Source of the DNA: Gelidibacter maritimus
GTDB lineage: Bacteria > Bacteroidota > Bacteroidia > Flavobacteriales > Flavobacteriaceae
Reading direction: 5' to 3'
Assembly (NCBI RefSeq): GCF_014062315.1
Contig: NZ_JACGLT010000002.1
Coordinates: 1 to 64,000 of the forward strand
Length of the DNA: 64,000 nt
Shown here: piece by piece, positions 8,971 through 17,366 of the stretch
How the letters are laid out: each line of letters starts with the position of its first letter
Position numbering within the stretch: position 1 is the stretch's first letter
Made by a program: the position numbers and the translations under genes
The notes under the pieces: model-generated
Told to the model about the DNA's origin: nothing
What the model saw: the letters and a program-made list of their open reading frames with translations, nothing else
Databases searched by the model: none

Positions 8971-9163
8971 GACTGTGTTTTTAATTGGTTATTATTTATC
9001 GATAATATTTATTTTCTATTGGCATTTTGAGTGCCTATGGTCTATAGGGATCCCTTTAGACCTATTCCTAAGATTTGTAAACACGAAGCTTAAGGGTAGT
9101 AATCAAAGTGTTTTAAAAATCACTGCTCACTGCCTACCGTTGACTACTTACTGCGGACTGATA

Positions 9164-9213
9164 CCCTTCCCCCTGAGTAAGCATCCCCCTTTGGGGTTAG
9201 GGGATTTTCCTAA
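9164..9213. repeat. Intergenic repeat copy A (GAGTAAGC...GGTTAGGGG)
   Basis: Shares TTCC-N4-GAGTAAGC and, about 10 bases on, GGTTAGGGG with 24824-24870. This copy is mostly in the 226-base gap between the head-GIN gene and the ATPase and runs into the last codons of the head-GIN gene. ATCCCC...GGGGAT at its right end can form a hairpin. Upstream, 9120-9160 is a low-complexity stretch of repeated ACTGC-like words. Confidence 0.45.
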
Positions 9214-9940
9214 TTCTCAAACCACCTATATTTAAACCTTTATTAATTTCAGCACCTCCTTTATATTCAAGAGAGGCTTCGCCGTAAGATGTGATTTTGA
9301 TTCTTTTTGAAGCATTAATTTTGAACTCCGCTTCGCCATAGGCCGTGATTTTCGTTTCTTCGTTTGTTATGGCAAGAGCATTCACTTTGCTTTCGCCATA
9401 AGCAGTATATTTTTGATGCTGGATAGTTCCAGATTTGATTTCCAATTCACTCTCACCATAAATAGTAGTGTGAAGGTTATTTAAATTAACAGCGTTTAGA
9501 ATTATGTGGGATTCTCCATAAATTTTTAGGCCGAATTTATTTCCCTCTAAAACGCTTTTACAAACAAGGGTTTCTTCTCCCCGAACTGAAAGTTCATCTA
9601 AAATCTTATAAGTAATTGTCGCACTGACGATGGTACCCTTATAAATTGGACGCTTCATTTTCATCCCATTCTCTTCAAAGGTTTCCTGTTTCGTGGTTTC
9701 TTTAGCACCCTCAAGATAGATGCGAAGCGTTTTGCCATTGACTTCAATATTGAGTTTTTTTTCGTCCACATGGTTGCTTTCAATAGTTACCGTTTCGTTA
9801 TCACTTTCCACCAAAGTAACTTGTATGTGCGGACTTATAATTACTTTATCAAAATGCCCTACGGTCTTTACATTTTGAGAAACCGCTGTTTCAATACATG
9901 ATAAAGTGAGTGCTACTAAAATGAAAATCAATCTTACCAT
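9197..9940 (-). CDS. Secreted head-GIN domain (DUF2807) protein
   Basis: A 247-residue exported protein with signal peptide MVRLIFILVALTLSCIETAVSQ. It consists of a repetitive beta-helix-like domain: short strands containing the word YGES or YGEA recur about every 20 residues (KIYGESHI, TIYGESEL, TAYGESKV, TAYGEAEF, TSYGEASL). This matches the head-GIN / DUF2807 family, common in Bacteroidota and of unknown molecular function. It starts 10 bases after the first permease stop, so it is tightly linked to the export operon. Role in the locus, whether periplasmic scaffold, sensor or cargo, is unknown. Confidence 0.82.
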   Translation of the reverse strand: MVRLIFILVALTLSCIETAVSQNVKTVGHFDKVIISPHIQVTLVESDNETVTIESNHVDEKKLNIEVNGKTLRIYLEGAKETTKQETFEENGMKMKRPIYKGTIVSATITYKILDELSVRGEETLVCKSVLEGNKFGLKIYGESHIILNAVNLNNLHTTIYGESELEIKSGTIQHQKYTAYGESKVNALAITNEETKITAYGEAEFKINASKRIKITSYGEASLEYKGGAEINKGLNIGGLRIRKIP

Positions 9941-9950
9941 AGTTTTATAT

Positions 9951-12371
9951 TTATTCTGTTTTTAAACTTTCTACTGGATTTTTCAAGGCAGCCTGTATGG
10001 TGCGGAAACTAATTGTCAACACTGCAATGATGAGTGCCATTACACCTGCCGCTAAGAATATCCATAAATTTAAGTCGATGCGATACACATAGTTTTCGAG
10101 CCATTTTGAAGTCGCATACCAAGCGATGGGCGTGGCAATGAGAAAAGCTATACCTACTAATTTCAAGAAATCTTTGGTCAACAAAACGGTAATAGTGGAT
10201 ACACTAGCACCAACCACTTTTCGGATGCCAATCTCCTTTCGCCTTTGTGAAACAACCAATAATGAAATTGCAAAAAGTCCGATGCAACTTAAAATGATTG
10301 CTAAGATGGAACCACTAGAAATCATCGTTGTCATATGGCGTTCCCTCTTTAAAGTCCTATCTATGTTTTCATCTAAAAATGAACCCAAAAACTCCGTGTC
10401 TGGCTCTATCTTGTTCCAAACCTTTCTAACGCCAGCATAAGTATCGGCAAGATTATTAGGAACGACCTTCACATAGACATAACCCATAGGCGATTCACCA
10501 TCCATAAATAAAGTAAGAGGTTGCACACCTCGGCTTAATGACTCGAAATTAAAGTTCTTTACTATTCCTATCACAGAGTATTTGATGGAATCTCCTAAGA
10601 ATAAATTAGCATTTAGCGGGTTCTCCTCCCCCAACTCTTTCACCATAGCTTCATTGATCATCACCGAAAGACTGTCGGATGCATATTTTCTATTGAAACT
10701 TCGACCTTCCAGAAGTTCGATGTCTAAAGTTTCGGCGTAATCATAATCTACAGAAATTAAATGAGTAGATACTTGCCTGTTTTTATAGTCAAAACCTAAG
10801 ACACTTCTCATTCGACTGCCGTCTCGTCCCAGTCCAAAGTTATTATCAGCAGCACTTACACTTAGAATATTCGGATCAGTGGAAAACTCATTTCTTAAAA
10901 GTTGCAGTACATTATTTGGATCCTGTTTTGTATTTATGGGGAAGGAAATCACTTGTTCTTTATTAAACCCAAGATCCTTATTTCTTAAATAATCCAACTG
11001 TTGCCACAACACGATTGTCCCGCTAATCAAAATAATAGCAATACTGAATTGGACGACCATTAAAACATTTCGGAGTCTGTTATTGCCATTTACTTTCAGC
11101 TTAGCTTTCAGGGCTTGCAAAGTGTCCATTCTACTCATCATAAACGCAGGATAGCCGCCTGCAATCAAGGTAATTAGCAAAACACAGAGAATAGCTCCGA
11201 AAACTATCAACGGATTGGAAATAGAACTAAAAGACGCACTGGTATTAAAAAGGGTCTGGAAAGGTTTTAATAAGGTGAAGGCAAGAAATCCTCCCAAAAC
11301 CACCGCGACGATAAAAACTATAACACTTTCTCCCCAAAACTGAATAAACAACTGGGACTTTCCAGCCCCTAAAGTTTTCCGCATTCCTATTTCACGTAAA
11401 CGTTGGGCACTTTTGGCGAGGCTCATATTGATGAAATTGACACTCGCAATAAACAGGATTAGGAAAGCGATACCGAGTACAATATACTGTAGCGTCTTGT
11501 TCACAGAAAGAAGGCCATCCTTGATAACTACAAAACTCTGATCTTCTACGGGAAGTAATTTTATTTGTCTGAAATTCCCTTTTGCATCTGCTTGAGCCCC
11601 GTCACGTTTGGCATTGGCAATATTTTCCGCATAATGTAAGGCAGAAAAATCTTTTGTCGACTTTTCAAATTGAGCGGGACTAATACCATTGGCTAACTTC
11701 ATATAAACTGCATGGTTATGAGCGCTCCAATTATTTAAGTTGTTCTTATAAAAGCTATCTGGCAAATTTTTGATGTTTACAATCACATCCACATCCATAC
11801 TACTGGCGGCGGGAATATTTTCAAAAACAGCCGATATGCCAACTGGAACGTTTTCTCCTTCACTTTGAACCATAACTGTTTTCCCTATTGGCATTTCCTT
11901 TCCAAAAATTGCAGTGGCTACTTTTCGAGAAATCACGATAGAAAGTTTTTCTGAAATAGGATTGGTTTTATTGCCCTCCACTATTGGAAATGAGAAAATA
12001 TCAAAATACTCTGGGTCCACCCCAGCGGAAGTAACTTGAAAGGTTTCCCCATCATAGGTTAGAAGTGTTCCTCCAGTTACATACCTCGATATCTTATCCA
12101 CGCCCGGTACTTCCTCTCTTAAAGCGTCGGCAAAAGGAATAGGATTAGTCTCACTTGATTCTGTGCCCTTGGCGGTTTGCTCGTCAGTATAAACTTTATA
12201 AATAGAGCCGATATTCTCATGGAATCGATCATAAGACAATTCAAACAAGGCATACATGCTCAATAAAAATGCAATTCCAAAGGCAGTGGTTAATCCGATA
12301 ATATTCAGGGCCGTAAAAGTTCTATCCTTCCAAAGATTCCGAAATGCGATTTTGATATAATTACGTATCAT
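9951..12371 (-). CDS. MacB/FtsX-type ABC permease, array copy 1
   Basis: An 806-residue inner-membrane permease built as two FtsX-like halves in one chain. It has an N-terminal helix at about 20-42, a MacB-type periplasmic domain, three helices around 285-430, a fifth helix near 437-455, a second periplasmic domain, and three C-terminal helices from about 680. Coupling motifs that contact the ATPase are LREIGMRKTLGAG (about 322-334) and RKEIGIRKVVGAS (about 710-722). This resembles MacB-like mechanotransmission transporters that work with a TolC channel rather than moving substrate through the inner membrane. The frame is intact and it ends in SLKTE. It is last of six tandem paralogues and is followed closely by the head-GIN gene. 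Confidence 0.9.
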   Translation of the reverse strand: MIRNYIKIAFRNLWKDRTFTALNIIGLTTAFGIAFLLSMYALFELSYDRFHENIGSIYKVYTDEQTAKGTESSETNPIPFADALREEVPGVDKISRYVTGGTLLTYDGETFQVTSAGVDPEYFDIFSFPIVEGNKTNPISEKLSIVISRKVATAIFGKEMPIGKTVMVQSEGENVPVGISAVFENIPAASSMDVDVIVNIKNLPDSFYKNNLNNWSAHNHAVYMKLANGISPAQFEKSTKDFSALHYAENIANAKRDGAQADAKGNFRQIKLLPVEDQSFVVIKDGLLSVNKTLQYIVLGIAFLILFIASVNFINMSLAKSAQRLREIGMRKTLGAGKSQLFIQFWGESVIVFIVAVVLGGFLAFTLLKPFQTLFNTSASFSSISNPLIVFGAILCVLLITLIAGGYPAFMMSRMDTLQALKAKLKVNGNNRLRNVLMVVQFSIAIILISGTIVLWQQLDYLRNKDLGFNKEQVISFPINTKQDPNNVLQLLRNEFSTDPNILSVSAADNNFGLGRDGSRMRSVLGFDYKNRQVSTHLISVDYDYAETLDIELLEGRSFNRKYASDSLSVMINEAMVKELGEENPLNANLFLGDSIKYSVIGIVKNFNFESLSRGVQPLTLFMDGESPMGYVYVKVVPNNLADTYAGVRKVWNKIEPDTEFLGSFLDENIDRTLKRERHMTTMISSGSILAIILSCIGLFAISLLVVSQRRKEIGIRKVVGASVSTITVLLTKDFLKLVGIAFLIATPIAWYATSKWLENYVYRIDLNLWIFLAAGVMALIIAVLTISFRTIQAALKNPVESLKTE

Positions 12372-12466
12372 TTCTTTATTATTATTTATTCTCTATTACT
12401 AATGTTATTATTTATTGCTATTTATTGTTGCTCTTTTGGTTTTGTTTCTGCTTAATTATCAGATGG

Positions 12467-14866
12467 TTATTCTATCCTGAGGCTTTTTGCTGGGTTGGCA
12501 ACTGCAGCTTTGATCGCTTGAAAACTTACCGTAAGCAATGCAATACACATGGCCGCCAATCCTGCAAAAGCAAAGACCCACCAACTAATCTCAGTGCGAT
12601 AAGCAAAATCCAATAACCATTTATGCATGAACCAATAAGCAACGGGCGCAGCGATCACGAATGCCACCAGAACCAATTTCAAAAAGTCTTTGGACAGTAA
12701 TTGTGTGATTCCTGAAACCGTCGCACCCAAAACCTTCCTGACACCAATTTCCTTTCTACGTTGTTCTGCGGTAAATGCTGCCAAACCAAATAGGCCTAGA
12801 CAAGCAATAAAAATGGCCAAGGCTGAAAAAATTGTCGCCATACTTGCGGTTTTTTCTTCGGAAGCATATAACTGCGCTACATGTCTATCAACAAACTGAT
12901 AATCAAATGCTGTATTTGGCAAGGATTCGTTGAAAGTTGCTTGCAATTGTCCGATAAATTGAGATAAATCTTGCGAGTTGTAGCGCACTAAAAGCATACG
13001 GATCCCTTCAGGAGCCTTACGCGATTTGTAATACATGTAGCCCCCAACATCGTCCTTGAGCGAATTGAAATTAAAGTTCTCCACCACGCCAGTGATTATT
13101 GCACGTGGACCGAGTTCGGTGTGAATTATTTTTCCAACCGCCTCATCAGGCGTTTTATAACCTAAATAATCAAGAATCTTTTCATTGATCAAGGTATAGA
13201 TGACGGAATCGCCCTTGGCAATAGTTTCCGGTAATTCATTTCCAGCCAGTATATTGAGTTTTAAGGTTTGGACAATATTGCCATCTGTACGGCAACTGGC
13301 TATAGGCATTCCCGTATTGTCAGTGGCCAATTTGCGTACTGCTCGCCCACTCTCGTTGGCTCCCGGCATGGATTGCACGGCTGAAATGCTTTCAATATTT
13401 ACCTGGCTTTCCAACCCTTTCATCAAGCTTTCAATCTGTTGCCCAGTTTCAGCAGATTTCACCGAAACAGCAATGATGCCATTGGGATCGTAACCCAAAT
13501 TTTTATTCTTGATAAATGACATCTGCTGAAGGATAATTGTCACCGCAATGATCAGGACGATGGAAGCTGCGAATTGAAAGACTACGAGTCCCTTACGTAC
13601 AAATTCAGAAGCTGATCCTTTTTTCTTGGATTTGTTTACCAAAATAAGTGGTGAAATTCCCGACATGGAAATGGCCGGATAACTGCCAGCAATGAGCGTG
13701 ACCAGAATCCAGATAATCAATAATCCGATTAAAATTGGAGCGGCCAACAAATCCTGAAAGTCAAGTGCGTTGCCCGTAATACTCTTAAATAAAGGCAGCA
13801 CCAAAAAAGAGACCCCATAACCAATGACAATGGATAAAAACACCATAATGCCCGTTTCCACATAAAACAACGAAAGCATCTGGCGTCGGTTGGCACCCAA
13901 AACTTTATTCATTCCGATGCCTTTCGCCCGTTTTTGGGAATTAGCGGTGGCAAGGTTCATATAATTTATACACGCTATAAAAAGCACCAGCAAGGAAAGA
14001 AAGAGAAGGCTTTTAATGGTGGTAATATTACCGAGTTTTGTAGAATACCCTTCTCTTACATTGGCCGAATAGAGATGAATTTCTGTTAGCGGCTGCAGAA
14101 AGAATTTCGTGAAATACTGGCCTTCCTTATCAACATGTTTATCGATTAAAGCTGTTGCCTGTTTTTCAATTTCGGAAACATCTGCATTAGGTTCAAGTTG
14201 CACGTAGGTTTCATAACTGGCATTGCTCCAATACACATTGGTACCCATCCACGAATCCATGATATTATAGACCATATCAAAGTCCATCACACTGTTTTTG
14301 GGCAAATCGGCATAAATACCCGACACCTGTAATGTATCATTATTATTCACAGTGATAAGCTGCCCCAACGCTTCTTGATTGCCAAAGAAACGTTTTTTGG
14401 TTGCGAGCGAAAGCACGATAGATTTAGGTTTTGAAAACGCAGTGGCGACGTCTCCTTCCAAAAATTTAAAATCAAACATTTTAAAGATGGTAGAGTCTGC
14501 CAAATACAGGTTGTTTTCAGAATAATTTTTATCCCCGATCTTAAGGGAGGCCGTCGTGCCAAAATCATCCTTAATGAGTCGCGTCACCCTTTTAACCTGA
14601 GAAATATTCTGTGCAATTGCCGGACCTACGGCGTTGGGCATAGTCGCCCAAGTTTCAAAATCGTATTCTTCCGTAGTCTCCATATTCACCCGATAGATCT
14701 GTTCAGCATTTGAATACATCTTGTCAAAGCCGAGTTCGGTATTCACGAAAGAAAACAGAATAATACACACACATAGACCGATGGCCAAACCAGCAATGTT
14801 CAGCACGGTGAAAAGTTTATTGGCGCGAATGTTACGCCAGGCTATTTTGAAATAATTTCTGATCAT
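12467..14866 (-). CDS. MacB/FtsX-type ABC permease, array copy 2
   Basis: A 799-residue paralogue with the same two-half layout: MIRNYFKIAWRNI start, first helix about 20-40, two periplasmic MacB domains and eight predicted helices. Its first coupling motif has drifted (GIGMNKVLGAN, near 313-323) and lacks the EIGxRK core, whereas the second, RKEIGVRKVLGAT (near 702), is canonical. If the first motif marks one ATPase contact, this copy may couple asymmetrically. The frame is intact and ends in SLRIE. The 95-base gap to copy 1 is T-rich and, unlike the other gaps, holds no palindrome. Confidence 0.9.
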   Translation of the reverse strand: MIRNYFKIAWRNIRANKLFTVLNIAGLAIGLCVCIILFSFVNTELGFDKMYSNAEQIYRVNMETTEEYDFETWATMPNAVGPAIAQNISQVKRVTRLIKDDFGTTASLKIGDKNYSENNLYLADSTIFKMFDFKFLEGDVATAFSKPKSIVLSLATKKRFFGNQEALGQLITVNNNDTLQVSGIYADLPKNSVMDFDMVYNIMDSWMGTNVYWSNASYETYVQLEPNADVSEIEKQATALIDKHVDKEGQYFTKFFLQPLTEIHLYSANVREGYSTKLGNITTIKSLLFLSLLVLFIACINYMNLATANSQKRAKGIGMNKVLGANRRQMLSLFYVETGIMVFLSIVIGYGVSFLVLPLFKSITGNALDFQDLLAAPILIGLLIIWILVTLIAGSYPAISMSGISPLILVNKSKKKGSASEFVRKGLVVFQFAASIVLIIAVTIILQQMSFIKNKNLGYDPNGIIAVSVKSAETGQQIESLMKGLESQVNIESISAVQSMPGANESGRAVRKLATDNTGMPIASCRTDGNIVQTLKLNILAGNELPETIAKGDSVIYTLINEKILDYLGYKTPDEAVGKIIHTELGPRAIITGVVENFNFNSLKDDVGGYMYYKSRKAPEGIRMLLVRYNSQDLSQFIGQLQATFNESLPNTAFDYQFVDRHVAQLYASEEKTASMATIFSALAIFIACLGLFGLAAFTAEQRRKEIGVRKVLGATVSGITQLLSKDFLKLVLVAFVIAAPVAYWFMHKWLLDFAYRTEISWWVFAFAGLAAMCIALLTVSFQAIKAAVANPAKSLRIE

Positions 14867-14882
14867 AATTTTATATTTTCTC

Positions 14883-14915
14883 AGACCTAACAGGTTTTTG
14901 AAACCTGTTAGGTCT
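14883..14915. repeat. Palindrome of the AGACCTnACAGGTTT family (perfect 15-bp stem)
   Basis: AGACCTAACAGGTTT, a TTG loop, then the exact reverse complement. It fills the gap between permease copies 3 and 2. Related palindromes lie in the next four gaps upstream and at 50101. In RNA it would form a strong hairpin, but no T-tract follows on the minus strand, so it need not terminate transcription. Confidence 0.85.
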
Positions 14916-14925
14916 CATTGGTATC

Positions 14926-17310
14926 TTATTCAGTCCGTAAACTCTTTACGGGATTTGCTATTGCCGCTTTTATTGCCTGAAAACTTACCGTTAAAAAAGC
15001 AATCAGCAATCCTATTGCACCTGCCAATAAAAATAGGTCATAGGGCATCCTAATTTTGAAGGCGAAACCTTGTAACCAGCCAGTCATAAAATACCAAGCC
15101 AATGGTGCCGCAATGATTATGGCAATAACCACCAATCTTAAAAAATCAGATGTAAGCATTGCGGTTACTTGGGTTATAGATGCGCCAAGTACTTTCCGTA
15201 TGCCAATTTCCTTTTGTCGTTGCATTGCTGTAAATACCGAAAGACCAAACAGACCCAAACAAGAAACCATAATTGTAATGGCCGAAAAAATATTTAATAT
15301 CGTGGCGGTGCGTTTTTCAGATTTATATAAAGCAGCATAAGCATCGTCAAGAAACGTATAGTTCAAGGTCTTGTCTGGATATAGCGATTGCCATGTTTTT
15401 TCAATTTCCGAAATGGTTAGGGTTGGATTTCCTCCTGCGGTTTTGACCAGAATTTCTCCAAAGTAGTCGTATTCAACAAAAATCGCAATAGGACTTATTT
15501 TTTCGTGTAAGGAGGTAAAGTTGAAATCCTGCAACACCGCCTTTATAAAACCTTGTCTACCGTTAATATTTGCAGGTTGACCAATTGCTGTTTCCGCCGT
15601 AAGTCCTAAGTTCTCCACAGCCTTTTCATTCAGCATGAAAGCATATTGCCGATTTTCATTTGGTTCAATTTTGACCAGTTTTTCATCAGAAAGCGTGAAA
15701 TCCGTGCCAGCCAGAATTTTAATTCCTAACGTAGAAACAAAATCCTTGTCCACAGGAACTGCGGTAATGGACATATCGTCCTCAAGACCCGTACCAACGC
15801 TGATGGTGTAGCCTCCTTGAACATTAACCGGTGCATCGTAAGCTGCAGTTACTGAACTAATGGTCTCGTTTTTTCGAAGTTCCGATTGTACAGTTGCCAA
15901 TTCCCCTGATGTTACGTTTGACGCATCAAGCATGATCACATTGTTTCTGTTCAATCCAGTATCTGTATGTTGGATAAAATACAGTTGTTTTTTTGTCACC
16001 AATGTGGCCATTATAAAGGCGATGGAAATGGTGAACTGAAAAACCACTAACGACTTTCTCAACAATGCTGTACTTCCAAAAGATAAGTTCTTTCCTTTAA
16101 GGGCAAGTACAGGTTTGAATTTTGAAAGCACCAAGGCTGGCCAAGCCCCTGCAACGCTTGTGACAAGCACAAAAAGTGTAATTATAAGTCCCACAAAATA
16201 GGTCAAGTTCCAAGACTGAGTTCCAATTTCTGCATTGGCGACATTTCCGAAGGCTGGCAATAACAAGAAGGCCAATAGGACGCCGAGAATGATAGAAAGC
16301 CCTGTTATGATTGCCGATTCTGCCAAAAATTGAAAAATAAGATTTACTCGTGCTGCACCAAGGGTTTTACGAATGCCAATTTCTTTGAGACGTTCTGACG
16401 CCTTTGCGGTCATCAGGTTTGCAAAATTGATACAGGCAATAAGCAGCAACAAGATAGCGATCCCGCTAAAAATGTAGATATAGGTCAAAGCGTTGCCCGA
16501 ACTGATCTCAGAATGCAAATGAACACGCGTAATTGGTTCAAGACCTATCCACATTTTATACCCAGAAGCATAATCGTCTGAAAACAAGTAATTTGTATAT
16601 TGATTTAGTTTCTTCTGCACCGCTTCCATTTGTGAAGCCTTGTGAAGCAATAGAAACGACCAATCATTGGCAGAATTCCAAGTTTCAGTTTTTGACCTTT
16701 CGCTGGAACCGTATGCTCCGATGAGATCAAACTGAAGCGTTGAATAGGTAGGTATATCGTCAATCACACCACTTATTTTCCAGCTTTTGTTATCGATTTC
16801 CACCAGTTGTCCCAAGGCTTTTCGATTGCCAAAATATTTTTGTGCAGTGGTCTTCGTCAAGACCAAATGGTTCGGCTGTTTTAGAGCGTCTTCGGGATTA
16901 CCTTCAAGAAAATTGAAGCTGAAAATGTTAAAAAATGAGGCATCGGCGATGGCCATGTTTTTCTCATTAAAATTTTGATTGCCGACCAAAACTTCCCGAT
17001 TATTGAATCGGTAAAATCTGGCGCCTTCTTCCACCTCGGAAAATTCGCGCTTTGCAACAGGCACAACAGCAGTAGGGGTTACTTGGCTCCGTTCTGCAGT
17101 AATGTCCGATGGAGACTGGTAGTTGAAATTCGCAAATACGATTCGGTCTGCTTTATCATGAAAGGTATCATACCGAAGTTCATTCAAAATATAGGTCGCC
17201 AACAACAAAAAACAAGCAACACCGAGAATAAGCCCAAACAAACTCAGACCGGTGGTGAGCTTATTTCTAAGCAGATTTCTATATGCGATTTTAAAATAAT
17301 TTCTGATCAT
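14926..17310 (-). CDS. MacB/FtsX-type ABC permease, array copy 3
   Basis: A 794-residue paralogue. ATG at 17310 (MIRNYFKIAYRNLL) is chosen over an upstream in-frame start because copies 1, 2 and 5 begin in the same way. It has two FtsX halves with coupling motifs LKEIGIRKTLGAA (near 307) and QKEIGIRKVLGAS (near 697), two large periplasmic domains, and the C-terminal SLRTE shared with copies 4, 5 and 6. There is no frameshift or truncation. It lies 59 bases from copy 2 and 56 bases from copy 4. Confidence 0.9.
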   Translation of the reverse strand: MIRNYFKIAYRNLLRNKLTTGLSLFGLILGVACFLLLATYILNELRYDTFHDKADRIVFANFNYQSPSDITAERSQVTPTAVVPVAKREFSEVEEGARFYRFNNREVLVGNQNFNEKNMAIADASFFNIFSFNFLEGNPEDALKQPNHLVLTKTTAQKYFGNRKALGQLVEIDNKSWKISGVIDDIPTYSTLQFDLIGAYGSSERSKTETWNSANDWSFLLLHKASQMEAVQKKLNQYTNYLFSDDYASGYKMWIGLEPITRVHLHSEISSGNALTYIYIFSGIAILLLLIACINFANLMTAKASERLKEIGIRKTLGAARVNLIFQFLAESAIITGLSIILGVLLAFLLLPAFGNVANAEIGTQSWNLTYFVGLIITLFVLVTSVAGAWPALVLSKFKPVLALKGKNLSFGSTALLRKSLVVFQFTISIAFIMATLVTKKQLYFIQHTDTGLNRNNVIMLDASNVTSGELATVQSELRKNETISSVTAAYDAPVNVQGGYTISVGTGLEDDMSITAVPVDKDFVSTLGIKILAGTDFTLSDEKLVKIEPNENRQYAFMLNEKAVENLGLTAETAIGQPANINGRQGFIKAVLQDFNFTSLHEKISPIAIFVEYDYFGEILVKTAGGNPTLTISEIEKTWQSLYPDKTLNYTFLDDAYAALYKSEKRTATILNIFSAITIMVSCLGLFGLSVFTAMQRQKEIGIRKVLGASITQVTAMLTSDFLRLVVIAIIIAAPLAWYFMTGWLQGFAFKIRMPYDLFLLAGAIGLLIAFLTVSFQAIKAAIANPVKSLRTE

Positions 17311-17325
17311 AATATTGTGTTCTAA

Positions 17326-17358
17326 AGACCTCACAGGTTATTGAAACCTGTTAGGTCT
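17326..17358. repeat. Palindrome of the AGACCTnACAGGTTT family (one mismatch)
   Basis: AGACCTCACAGGTT, loop, AAACCTGTTAGGTCT: the same palindrome as 14883-14915 with one stem mismatch, in the gap between permease copies 4 and 3. Confidence 0.8.
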
Positions 17359-17366
17359 AATTAAAT

